The notes beneath the pieces were generated by a model. That model ran no database searches, had not been told where the DNA came from, and saw nothing but the letters and a program-made list of their open reading frames with translations. Source: Streptomyces pactum (GTDB lineage Bacteria; Actinomycetota; Actinomycetes; Streptomycetales; Streptomycetaceae). From it: a stretch of DNA of 64,000 nucleotides. The position numbers were made by a program, and so were the translations under genes. The stretch lies in NCBI RefSeq assembly GCF_016031615.1, contig NZ_JACYXC010000001.1:5704001-5768000 (forward strand). The letters run 5' to 3'. Every line of letters starts with the position of its first letter. Position 1 is the first letter of the stretch. Below, piece by piece: positions 11,005 to 18,903 of this stretch.

Positions 11005-11898
11005 ATGACCGATGACCGTTTCGCCCGCGCCCTCGCCAGCCTGCGGGGGCTGGCCGTGGGGGATGCCCTCGGCTCCCAGTTCTTCGTACCCGCCCACTAC
11101 ACCGCCCTCACCCGCCGCGAGCTGCCACCCGCACCCTGGCAGTGGACCGACGACACCGAGATGGCCAGCTCGGTGCTGGCCGTCCTGGCCACCCACGGCA
11201 GGATCGACCAGGACGCGCTGGCACGGTCCTTCGCCGACCACCACGACTTCGACCGGGGCTACGGCCCGGCCGTCAACCGGATGCTGCGGCTGGTCCGGGA
11301 GGGCGCTGACTGGCGGGAGCTGGCCGCCGCGCTCTTCAACGGTCAGGGGTCCTGGGGCAACGGCGCCGCGATGCGCATCGCCCCGCTCGGAGCCTGGTAC
11401 GCCGGCGACGCCGAACAGGCCACCCACCAGGCGGAGATCTCCGCCTACACCACCCACCAGCACCGCGAGGCGGTCGTCGGGGCCATGGCCGTCGCGGCCG
11501 CGGCGGCACTGGTCGCCGACCCCCGGTGGCCCCGGGACCCGGGGGCGCTGCTCGACGCCGTCGTCGCCCTGGTGCCGCGCAGCGCCGTACAGGCCGGGCT
11601 GCGGCGCGCCCGGGACATGCTCGACTACGACGACACCGGCACCGTCGCAGCGGTCCTGGGCTGCGGCCGGCGGACCAGCGCGCACGACACCGTGCCCTTC
11701 GCGCTGTGGGCCGCCGCCCGCCACCTCGGCTCGTACCAGGAGATGTTCTGGACGACCGCCCGCGCGGGCGGCGACGTGGACACCACCTGCGCCATCGCCG
11801 GTGGCGTGGTGGCGGCGGAGCCGGCCGGCGCACCCCCGGCCGCGTGGCTGGAGCGGACGGAGCCGTTGCCGGCCTGGCTGCCGCGGGCCGCGGACTGA
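11005..11898 (+). CDS. ADP-ribosylglycohydrolase (DraG) family protein
   Basis: The 297-residue protein carries the metal-binding motifs of the family: WQWTDDTEM near residue 45, GSWGNGAAMRIAPLG in the middle, and GGDVDTTCAIAGG near residue 255, where the Asp/Thr residues hold two magnesium ions. Such enzymes remove ADP-ribose from proteins or small molecules. An in-frame TTG sits 3 bp before the chosen ATG. It follows the histidine phosphatase after 12 bp and probably shares its transcript. Whether it acts on ADP-ribosylated protein, or on ADP-ribosylated antibiotic, cannot be told from the sequence. Confidence 0.9.
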   Translation: MTDDRFARALASLRGLAVGDALGSQFFVPAHYTALTRRELPPAPWQWTDDTEMASSVLAVLATHGRIDQDALARSFADHHDFDRGYGPAVNRMLRLVREGADWRELAAALFNGQGSWGNGAAMRIAPLGAWYAGDAEQATHQAEISAYTTHQHREAVVGAMAVAAAAALVADPRWPRDPGALLDAVVALVPRSAVQAGLRRARDMLDYDDTGTVAAVLGCGRRTSAHDTVPFALWAAARHLGSYQEMFWTTARAGGDVDTTCAIAGGVVAAEPAGAPPAAWLERTEPLPAWLPRAAD

Positions 11899-11966
11899 CC
11901 GGGCCGGCGACCGGTCCGGCCCCGGCCGCCGTGCGGCGGTGCCGAGGGCCGGCCGGGGCCGGGTCC

Positions 11967-13523
11967 CTAGCCCATGTGACCGCCGCCGGCCCCGGCGGCC
12001 CCGCTGAGCGCTTCCATGTCGCTCTTACGGACCTTGATCACGAGCAGGGCGGTGACCAGGGCGAGGACCACCAGGGCGGTCGCCGCGATGAAAGAGGTGG
12101 AGACGCCCTCGGCGAGCACATGGTGCCCCCACGGCCCGGGCATTTCCTTGGTCCGCTGTGCCTCGGCCAGCTGTTCCGGACTGGCCTCCTTGAGGAAGGA
12201 CGGCATCTGCTTCTCCGCCTCGTCCTCGCTCGCCGAGGTGAACAGCGTCATCAGGATCGACAGGCCGAGTGAACCACCCACCTGCTGCATGGCGTTGAGC
12301 AGACCCGAGGCCGCCCCCGCCTCCTGCTGCTCCACCCCGGAGACGGCGGTGAGGGTCAGCGTCACGAAGTTCAGACCCATGCCGAAGCCGAACAGCAGCA
12401 TCGGGCCGAGCACCCCGCCCAGGTAGGAGCTGTCGGCATCCAGGAGAACCAGCCAGCCCATGGCGCCGCCGGTGATGACCGACCCCACCACCATGAACGG
12501 CTTGGGCCCGAAGACCGGCAGCAGCCGCTGGGACAGCCCCGCCGAGACCACGATCGACGCGGTGACCGGCAGGAAGGCGATACCGGCCGAGATCGGGCTG
12601 TAGTCCAGCACCTTCTGGACGTAGATCACGATGAAGAAGAACATGCCGAACATCGCCGCCGACAGGCTCAGCATGATCAGGTACGTGCCGGCCCGGTTGC
12701 GGTCGGCGAACATCCGCAGCGGTGTGATCGGTTCCCGCGCCCGCTTCTCGATCAGCGCGAAGGCCGCCAGCAGCACCACGGCCGCGGCGAAGGACGCGAG
12801 GGTGATCCCGTCGCTCCAGCCGTCCTCGGAGGCGCGGATGAAGCCGTACACCAGCGCCGCCATACCCAGGGTCGAGGTGAGCGCGCCGGTGATGTCGAAG
12901 CTGCCCGAGTGCTTCTCCGACTCGCTGATGTAGATCGGGGTGAGCACCACGATGAGGATGCCGATCGGCACGTTCACGAAGAGCACCCAGCGCCAGTCGA
13001 GCCATTCGGTGAGCATGCCGCCCGCCAGCAGACCGATCGCGCCACCACCGGCGGAGACGGCCGCGAACACGCCGAAGGCCTTGTTCCGTTCGGGACCTTC
13101 CGGGAACGTCGTGGTGATCAGCGCCAGGGCGGTGGGGGAGGCGATGGCGCCGCCGACACCCTGCAGGGCCCGTGCCGCCAGCAGCTGCCACGGCTCCTGG
13201 GCGAAACCGCCGAGCAGCGACGCGAGGGTGAACAGCACGATGCCGAACGTGAAGACCCGCCTGCGGCCGAGGATGTCCCCGGCCCGGCCGCCGAGGAGCA
13301 GCAGACCGCCGAAGGTGAGGGTGTAGGCGGTGACGACCCAGGACAGATCGGTCGTGGAGAAGCTGAGCGCGTCCTGGATGTGCGGGAGCGCGATATTCAC
13401 AATCGTCGCGTCGAGTACCACCATGAGCTGACAGGCGGCGATGACGGCCAGGGCGATACCGGGCCGGCCTTCCCGCCTGGCCGCGCCGGATTTTTTGTCG
13501 GGTATGACCTGAGAGGCTGTCAC
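11967..13523 (-). CDS. MFS drug efflux transporter, DHA2 (14-TM) type
   Basis: A 518-residue integral membrane protein with about 14 hydrophobic helices. The first helix contains MVVLDATIVNIALPHI, the D-A-T-I-V-N-A-L-P motif typical of DHA2 drug:proton antiporters (EmrB/QacA type). The cytoplasmic loop GGRAGDILGRRRVF gives motif A. A hydrophilic extracytoplasmic loop with Glu/Lys-rich residues lies between the last helices. GTG start. It is divergent from a TetR regulator, with the 20-bp perfect palindrome between them, so expression is likely drug-inducible. The substrate is unknown. Confidence 0.93.
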   Translation of the reverse strand: MTASQVIPDKKSGAARREGRPGIALAVIAACQLMVVLDATIVNIALPHIQDALSFSTTDLSWVVTAYTLTFGGLLLLGGRAGDILGRRRVFTFGIVLFTLASLLGGFAQEPWQLLAARALQGVGGAIASPTALALITTTFPEGPERNKAFGVFAAVSAGGGAIGLLAGGMLTEWLDWRWVLFVNVPIGILIVVLTPIYISESEKHSGSFDITGALTSTLGMAALVYGFIRASEDGWSDGITLASFAAAVVLLAAFALIEKRAREPITPLRMFADRNRAGTYLIMLSLSAAMFGMFFFIVIYVQKVLDYSPISAGIAFLPVTASIVVSAGLSQRLLPVFGPKPFMVVGSVITGGAMGWLVLLDADSSYLGGVLGPMLLFGFGMGLNFVTLTLTAVSGVEQQEAGAASGLLNAMQQVGGSLGLSILMTLFTSASEDEAEKQMPSFLKEASPEQLAEAQRTKEMPGPWGHHVLAEGVSTSFIAATALVVLALVTALLVIKVRKSDMEALSGAAGAGGGHMG

Positions 13524-13545
13524 AACGTTTCCCCTGAGAAGACTT

Positions 13546-13565
13546 AGTGAACGGGCCCGTTCACT
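13546..13565. promoter_or_regulatory. Perfect 20-bp palindromic operator between MFS and TetR genes
   Basis: AGTGAACGGGCCCGTTCACT equals its own reverse complement over all 20 bases. It lies 22 bp upstream of the MFS GTG and 74 bp upstream of the TetR ATG. This fits a TetR dimer site controlling the pump and probably the regulator. Confidence 0.8.
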
Positions 13566-13639
13566 GCATCATCGACGTTAGTGAGCCTCGAACCACAGGC
13601 GCAAGCGGTATCCGATTCCCGCACAACGGAGAGAGAAAC

Positions 13640-14263
13640 ATGGTCAGTTCGGGCCGGCACGCGACCGGAGCGCAGCCCCCGGCGGTGCGTCGTCGCGGCC
13701 CCGTGCTGGAGCGCGCGATCCTGTCCGCCGCACTCGACCAGCTGAGCGAGGTCGGCTGGAAGGGGCTCACCATGGAGGGGGTCGCCGCCGGTGCGCAGAC
13801 CGGGAAGGCCGCGGTCTACCGCCGCTGGTCCACCAAGGAGGACCTGGTCATCGACGCGCTGCGGGCCGGGCTGCCCAAGCCCCCCGATCCGCCGGACCAC
13901 GGCAGTCTCCGGGCCGACCTGCTCAGCTTCTGCTACTCCATGCTCTCCTCCATGCGCTCCCGGTCAGGGGTGGCCGTGCGGGCCGTCATCCACGAGTGCG
14001 ACCACGGGGCGGCCGAGCGCATCGCCGAACTCATCAAGGGAGAGGTGCTGGCACCCGGCAAGGAGATCATCCGGCACATCGTGCGCAACGGCATCGCCCG
14101 CGGGGAGGTGCGCGCGGACGCCTGCGGCGGAATGATCGAGGACGTGGTGCCGGCCCTGCTGATGTACCGCACCAAGGTCTGCGCGGGCGAGGTCACCGAC
14201 CGCGATGTGACGGAGATCGTGGATCAGGTCATGCTGCCCATGCTCCGGGTGCACGGCGCCTGA
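13640..14263 (+). CDS. TetR family repressor of the divergent MFS pump
   Basis: A 207-residue regulator with its helix-turn-helix at about residues 43-63 (LTMEGVAAGAQTGKAAVYRRW). The C-terminal effector domain is of the TetR_C type found in MFS-linked repressors (RSGVAVRAVIHECD). The ATG at 13640 is preferred over upstream in-frame GTGs because CGGAGAGAG lies just before it and the upstream frame would cover the palindromic operator. It is divergent from the pump, which it very probably controls. Confidence 0.9.
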   Translation: MVSSGRHATGAQPPAVRRRGPVLERAILSAALDQLSEVGWKGLTMEGVAAGAQTGKAAVYRRWSTKEDLVIDALRAGLPKPPDPPDHGSLRADLLSFCYSMLSSMRSRSGVAVRAVIHECDHGAAERIAELIKGEVLAPGKEIIRHIVRNGIARGEVRADACGGMIEDVVPALLMYRTKVCAGEVTDRDVTEIVDQVMLPMLRVHGA

Positions 14264-14289
14264 GGCGGCGGCGTAGTGTTGTTCCTGCC

Positions 14290-14991
14290 ATGCCGTACGA
14301 ACCGCCCACCCACAGCGTCGAGCGCTCCCTCCGCGCCACCACCGGAGCCCGCGTCGTCGTCGGGATCGACGAAGTCGGCCGCGGCGCGTGGGCGGGGCCG
14401 GTCACCGTCTGCGCCGCCGTCACCGGACTGCGGCGCCCGCCGGACGGACTCACCGACTCCAAACTGCTGACCCCGAAGCGGCGTACCGAACTGGCGCGGG
14501 AGCTGGAGAACTGGGTCACCGCCCACGCCCTCGGTCACGCCTCCCCGCAGGAGATCGACGAACTGGGCATGACGGCCGCGCTGCGCCTGGCCGCCACCCG
14601 GGCCCTGGAGGGGCTCCCGGTGGTGCCCGACGCGGTGATCCTGGACGGCAAGCACGACTACCTCGGTGCGCCCTGGCGGGTCCGCACGGTGATCAAAGGC
14701 GACCGGAGCTGCGTGGTGGTCGCCGCGGCATCCGTGATCGCCAAGGTGCGGCGGGACGCCATGATGGCCGAACTCGGTGACGCCCACCGGGACTTCTGCT
14801 TCGCCGACAACGCGGGGTACCCTTCGCCGGTGCACCGGGCGGCGCTGGAGGAACTGGGGCCGACCCCGCACCACCGACTGTCCTGGGCCTACCTGGACGC
14901 CTTGCCGCGCTGGCGGCACCTCAAGCGGGTCCGATTCGCCCCCGCGGTCCCCGCGGCGGAAGTCGGGGGCCAGCTCGGCTTCGACTTCTGA
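14290..14991 (+). CDS. rnhB: Ribonuclease HII
   Basis: RNase HII nicks RNA in RNA-DNA hybrids and removes misincorporated ribonucleotides. The 233-residue product has the signature VVGIDEVGRGAWAGPV with metal ligands Asp27 and Glu28, a further Asp in VILDGKHDYL, and AGYPSPVHRAAL near the C-terminus, where the family normally has a Gly-Tyr-X-Thr/Ser pattern. It starts 26 bp after the TetR stop, but its homologues sit in a different context, so the neighbouring pump module looks inserted beside it. The C-terminus GGQLGFDF is typical of actinobacterial versions. Confidence 0.95.
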   Translation: MPYEPPTHSVERSLRATTGARVVVGIDEVGRGAWAGPVTVCAAVTGLRRPPDGLTDSKLLTPKRRTELARELENWVTAHALGHASPQEIDELGMTAALRLAATRALEGLPVVPDAVILDGKHDYLGAPWRVRTVIKGDRSCVVVAAASVIAKVRRDAMMAELGDAHRDFCFADNAGYPSPVHRAALEELGPTPHHRLSWAYLDALPRWRHLKRVRFAPAVPAAEVGGQLGFDF

Positions 14992-15052
14992 GTGGTCCCT
15001 TTTTCGGCACCCCCCGGTGCGACTCGCACCGACGTTTGATAAATATCAGCTC

Positions 15053-15667
15053 ATGCCTCTCATCCCCGAGGAGCCTCAGATTCACGAGAGTGTCCCGGGT
15101 CCCCGCGCGACACCGGCCGCAGGCCGCACCGTGCCGACCCCCCGTCCCGTTCCCGGTCCCCGGCCCGCTCCCCGGCGGCCCGGTACCCCCGGACCGCACC
15201 GCGGTCCGGCCACGCCCCCGGCGCAGCGCGTCGCGGGTGACGCGGCCAAACCCGCACCTCCCGCCGCCCCGGCACCGGCCACTCCGCAGGTCCAGCTGAT
15301 CCCCGCCCCGGCGGAGGCCGCCCTGGACGCCGCGGACGAGACCGTGGACCTGCTGCTGGACTCCGGCCGGGCCCCCGGCGAGATCCTGGTCCTCACCACA
15401 GGGGAGCAGCACCCCTGGGCGGCGCACGAGCTGTCCTTCGGCGAGGCGTCCTACTGGGCCCAGCAGGACGCGGCCGACGACGTCTTCTACGGTGCCGCCG
15501 GGGCCGACCGCCTGGGCGCGCGACCCGTCGTGGTGGTGGCCGTCAACGGCGGCGCGGACGACGTGATCGCCCGCGCGCTGCCCGAGGCCATGACCCGTGC
15601 CGGCGCCCTGCTGGTCGTCTGCGGCGACCCGCAGCGGATCAACCCGCTCCTCGGGGCCGGCGTCTGA
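15053..15667 (+). CDS. Conserved hypothetical protein downstream of rnhB
   Basis: A 204-residue protein. The first 75 residues are disordered and Pro/Ala/Arg-rich, and the rest is a compact domain starting about VQLIPAPAEAALDAADETV. That domain has a strand-rich pattern (EILVLTTGEQHPWAAHE, RPVVVVAVNG, GALLVVCGDP) reminiscent of the C-terminal part of superfamily I helicases (a UvrD-like fold), but no helicase motif is present. I recognise it only as a conserved Streptomyces neighbour of rnhB and recQ. The ATG was chosen because upstream frame sequence overlaps rnhB. It could be a nucleic-acid-binding accessory protein; that is a guess. Confidence 0.75.
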   Translation: MPLIPEEPQIHESVPGPRATPAAGRTVPTPRPVPGPRPAPRRPGTPGPHRGPATPPAQRVAGDAAKPAPPAAPAPATPQVQLIPAPAEAALDAADETVDLLLDSGRAPGEILVLTTGEQHPWAAHELSFGEASYWAQQDAADDVFYGAAGADRLGARPVVVVAVNGGADDVIARALPEAMTRAGALLVVCGDPQRINPLLGAGV

Positions 15668-15689
15668 GCCGGTCCCGGACGACTCCGGA

Positions 15690-15737
15690 CGCCCGGTGAC
15701 CGGCGGCTCCCGACGGGGAACCGACGGTCACCGGGCG
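15690..15737. terminator. Hairpin between convergent genes
   Basis: A perfect 13-bp stem (CGCCCGGTGACCG pairing with CGGTCACCGGGCG) has a 22-nt loop. It spans the stops of two convergent genes and could end transcription from both sides. There is no T tract. Confidence 0.45.
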
Positions 15738-16381
15738 ACCGCGCGCAGCCGCGCGGCGGACGCTCCACCGGAGACACGGGCCGCCGTGCCACCGGACGCC
15801 GTCCCGGGCTCGGCCGGGCCGTCCGGGCCCCCCGGGTCCGGACCGGCGGTGCCCCCGGCCGGGCGACCCGCGGAACCGGAGTGCGGCCGGCGGCCGGCCC
15901 GGTCCTCGCCCAGGACCCGCCAGCCGGTGGCGGTGAGCGTGATGTAGGCGCCGCAGCGCAGCCCGTGCAGGGTGCAGGCGTCGCGCAGTCCCCACATCCA
16001 GGCCCCGTCCTCCGGGGTCCAGCCGCTGTCGCCCTCACGGCAGCAGAGCAGGACGGCGGTGCGTACCGGGGTCCTGCGGCGCAGGTCGTGGGGGATCACC
16101 CGGCGCAGGCGGGCGAGCAGATCGTTGCGGAAGTCCCAGCCGTCCGCGGGCCCCTGCCGCCGGCGGAACGAAGCGCTGGCGACCAGCCGCTCGTCCGGGC
16201 CGAGGATCGCCACCACCGTGGTGCCCGGCACCGGCTGGTGCCGGGCGTGCAGCCCGGTGACCACCTCGCGGGGATCGCGCAGCAGCGGGATGCCCGCCGA
16301 GGCCCACTCCGCCGGTTCGAGTGTCCGGCCCGGTGAGGGCGCCGGGTCCGCGGGCGCCGGAGAAGTGAAGCCGAGGGTCAC
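15728..16381 (-). CDS. Conserved hypothetical protein beside recQ
   Basis: A 217-residue protein from the GTG at 16381, with AGGAAGGGAG just upstream. The central domain (about residues 20-155) has motifs EWASAGIPLLRDPREVVTGL, TTVVAILGPDERLVASAS and WDFRNDLLARLRRVIPHD, then WMWGLRDACTLHGLRCGAYI. The last 60 residues are low-complexity Pro/Gly/Ala. I do not recognise a named domain. The alternating strand and helix pattern, with a 'DERLVASASF' strand, is reminiscent of RadC/JAB-like proteins, but no HxH metal motif is seen, so I do not assign it. It lies 233 bp downstream of recQ on the same strand. Confidence 0.72.
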   Translation of the reverse strand: MTLGFTSPAPADPAPSPGRTLEPAEWASAGIPLLRDPREVVTGLHARHQPVPGTTVVAILGPDERLVASASFRRRQGPADGWDFRNDLLARLRRVIPHDLRRRTPVRTAVLLCCREGDSGWTPEDGAWMWGLRDACTLHGLRCGAYITLTATGWRVLGEDRAGRRPHSGSAGRPAGGTAGPDPGGPDGPAEPGTASGGTAARVSGGASAARLRAVAR

Positions 16382-16614
16382 CGGTCTCCCTTCCTCTGCG
16401 TAGCCCGCGTTCGGGACCGTCGGGCGGGGGCGCGCGAGGACGGCGCCCCGGCTGTCCACAGGCGGAGCGGGGAACTGCCCCAATTCTCGCGGTCGGGCAG
16501 GTGGACGGCAATGAGCAGATGAAACAGCAGCCCGGTATGGGGTGTTGTGACCGGCATATCCCCTGTTCAGTTGTCCTGTACTCCGGTGCTCCGGTGCCCG
16601 GCAGCCCGTCCCGG

Positions 16615-18792
16615 TCAGCCCTGCACCGCGAGGACCAGCGGCAACACCCCCTGCGCGCCCGCCCGGCGGAGCAGCCGGGTCGCCACCGCGAGCGTCCACC
16701 CCGAATCGGTCAGGTCGTCGATCAGCAGCACCGGTCCGGCCGCCGCCGACACCGCCTCGGCGAGCGCGGGGGGCACGGTCAGCGCACCGTGCAGCGCCCG
16801 GAGCCGCTGAGCGCTGTTGGAGCGGGGCACCTTCGTCGCGTCCGCTCCCTCCACGTAGGAGACGGCGCCCAGCAGAGGTATCCGGCCCACGGACGCGATC
16901 CGCTCGCCCAGCGACCGGATGAGCCGGGGGTGCGAGAGCGAGGCCATGGTCACCACACCGGCCGGCCGGGCCGGGGCGTCCGCGCCTCCGGAGGCCCATC
17001 CGCCTGGCCCCTTCGCCCAGTCGGCCAGTACGGTCACCACCGCGTTGGCCACATCGTCCGGAACGGGGCCGTCGGGTGCCTGCGGGGCGAGCATCGGGCG
17101 CAGCCGGTTGCCCCAGCCGATGTCGGAGAGCCGGCCCAGCGCCCTGCCCACGGATGCCTGTTCGCCGGGCGGTATGCGCCCCTTGAGGTCCACCCCGACG
17201 GCGGGCAGTCCGGTGGGCCACATCCGCCGGGGCTCCACCTCGACCCCGGGGCGCATGAGCTCCCCACGGGCCGCCGCCAGGGCGGCCTCGGAGACTTCGG
17301 AGCCGAACCGGGACCCGGCGCAGTTGTCGCACCGCCCGCACGGGGCGGCGGTCTCGTCGTCCAGCTGCCGCTGGAGAAAGGCCATCCGGCACTCCGTGGA
17401 GCGCGCGTAGTCGCGCATCGCCTGCTGCTCGGCCTCCCGCTGGCGCGCCACCCAGGCGTACCGCCGGGCGTCGTACGTCCAGGGGCGTCCGGTCGCGGTC
17501 CAGCCGCCCCGCTCGCGCCGCACCGCACCGTCCACGTCCAGCACCTTCAGCATGGTCTCCAGGCGGGAGCGGCGCAGATCGACCTGCGGTTCCAGCGCGG
17601 GCAGGGAGAGCGGGCGGCCGGCCGCGGCGAGCACGTCGAGGGTCCGCCGCACCTGCTCCTCGGAGGGGAAGGCCAGGGAGGCGAAGTACTGCCAGATCGC
17701 CTCGTCCTCGCGACCGGGCAGCAGCAGCACCTCGGCGTGGTCGACCCCGCGCCCGGCACGGCCCACCTGCTGGTAGTAGGCGATGGGGGAGGAGGGCGAG
17801 CCCAGGTGCACCACGAACCCGAGGTCGGGCTTGTCGAACCCCATGCCGAGGGCGGACGTGGCCACCAGGGCCTTCACCCGGTTCGCCAGGAGGTCCTGCT
17901 CGGCCTGCATCCGGTCGGCGTTCTCCGTCCGCCCGGTGTAGGAGGCCACGGCGTGACCGCACCGGCGCAGATGGGCCGTGACCTCCTCGGCCGCCGCCAC
18001 GGTGAGGGTGTACACGATGCCGGAACCGGGGAGGTCGCCGAGATGATCGGCGAGCCAGGCCAGCCGGTGGGCGGCATCCGGCAGGCCGACCACCGACAGG
18101 CTCAGGCTCTTGCGGTCCAGAGGGCCGCGCAGCACCAGGGCCCGGCCCTCGTCGCCGGTGCCGTCCGGGCCGGTGCCCAACTGCTCGGCGACATCGGCGG
18201 TGACCCGCGCGTTGGCGGTCGCGGTCGTCGCCAGCACCGGCACCCCGGGCGGCAGATCGGCCAGCAGGGTGCGCAGCCTGCGGTAGTCGGGGCGGAAGTC
18301 GTGCCCCCAGTCGGAGATGCAGTGCGCCTCGTCCACCACGAGCAGCCCGGTCGTGGCGGCCAGCTTCGGCAGCACCTGGTCCCGGAAGTCCGGGTTGTTG
18401 AGGCGCTCCGGGCTGACCAGGAGCACATCCACCTCCCCCGCGGCCACCTCGGCCTGGACGGACTCCCACTCCTCGGGGTTGGCCGAGTTGATCGTGCGGG
18501 CGTGGATGCCGGCCCGGGCCGCCGACTCGACCTGGTTCCGCATCAGCGCCAGCAGGGGGGACACGATGACGGTGGGGCCACCGCCCCGCTCCCGCAGCAG
18601 CGCCGTGGCGACGAAGTAGACCGCGGACTTCCCCCAGCCGGTGCGCTGCACCACCAGGGCCCGGCGACGGTGGGCGACCAGCGCCTCCACGGCACGCCAC
18701 TGGTCCTCGCGGAGGCGGGCGGCTCCGGAGGCGTCGCCGACCAGGCGGGCGAGCACACGGTCGGCACGGACGCGGAGATCGTTGTCGGTCAT
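16615..18792 (-). CDS. recQ: RecQ family DNA helicase with C-terminal phosphoribosyltransferase-like motif
   Basis: RecQ helicases unwind recombination intermediates and stalled forks. The 725-residue protein has helicase motif I QRTGWGKSAVYF, motif II VVDEAHCISDWGHDFR, motif VI QQVGRAGRG and the RecQ zinc-binding cysteines (CRMAF, then CGRCDNC). Instead of an HRDC domain, the last 200 residues include PVLLIDDLTDSGWTL, which matches the PRPP-binding motif of type I phosphoribosyltransferases such as ComF, and a matching upstream core (SLSHPRLIRSLGERIA). The ATG at 18792 was chosen; an in-frame TTG 12 bp upstream is possible, and GGAGG lies unusually close to the ATG. Confidence 0.9.
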   Translation of the reverse strand: MTDNDLRVRADRVLARLVGDASGAARLREDQWRAVEALVAHRRRALVVQRTGWGKSAVYFVATALLRERGGGPTVIVSPLLALMRNQVESAARAGIHARTINSANPEEWESVQAEVAAGEVDVLLVSPERLNNPDFRDQVLPKLAATTGLLVVDEAHCISDWGHDFRPDYRRLRTLLADLPPGVPVLATTATANARVTADVAEQLGTGPDGTGDEGRALVLRGPLDRKSLSLSVVGLPDAAHRLAWLADHLGDLPGSGIVYTLTVAAAEEVTAHLRRCGHAVASYTGRTENADRMQAEQDLLANRVKALVATSALGMGFDKPDLGFVVHLGSPSSPIAYYQQVGRAGRGVDHAEVLLLPGREDEAIWQYFASLAFPSEEQVRRTLDVLAAAGRPLSLPALEPQVDLRRSRLETMLKVLDVDGAVRRERGGWTATGRPWTYDARRYAWVARQREAEQQAMRDYARSTECRMAFLQRQLDDETAAPCGRCDNCAGSRFGSEVSEAALAAARGELMRPGVEVEPRRMWPTGLPAVGVDLKGRIPPGEQASVGRALGRLSDIGWGNRLRPMLAPQAPDGPVPDDVANAVVTVLADWAKGPGGWASGGADAPARPAGVVTMASLSHPRLIRSLGERIASVGRIPLLGAVSYVEGADATKVPRSNSAQRLRALHGALTVPPALAEAVSAAAGPVLLIDDLTDSGWTLAVATRLLRRAGAQGVLPLVLAVQG

Positions 18793-18842
18793 GCCTCCAT
18801 GCAACCCGATGGGACCGACATCGCGCGACCGGCGCCCGGCAG

Positions 18843-18866
18843 CCTGTGGATAACGTTATCCACAGG
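18843..18866. promoter_or_regulatory. DnaA-box-like inverted repeat in the recQ-DUF4192 gap
   Basis: TGTGGATAACGTTATCCACA is a perfect 20-bp inverted repeat at about 18844-18863. Each arm contains TTATCCACA/TGTGGATAA, the consensus DnaA box, arranged head to head. It sits between the divergent recQ and DUF4192 starts and could let DnaA regulate recQ. Confidence 0.7.
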
Positions 18867-18903
18867 CCTGGCGCGATCTCGGTGATCGCGGGACCGTCAT
18901 GCC

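Noticed and set aside
16501..18885. 794-codon plus-strand frame over recQ
   Set aside because: Antisense to an intact helicase gene; low-complexity composition.
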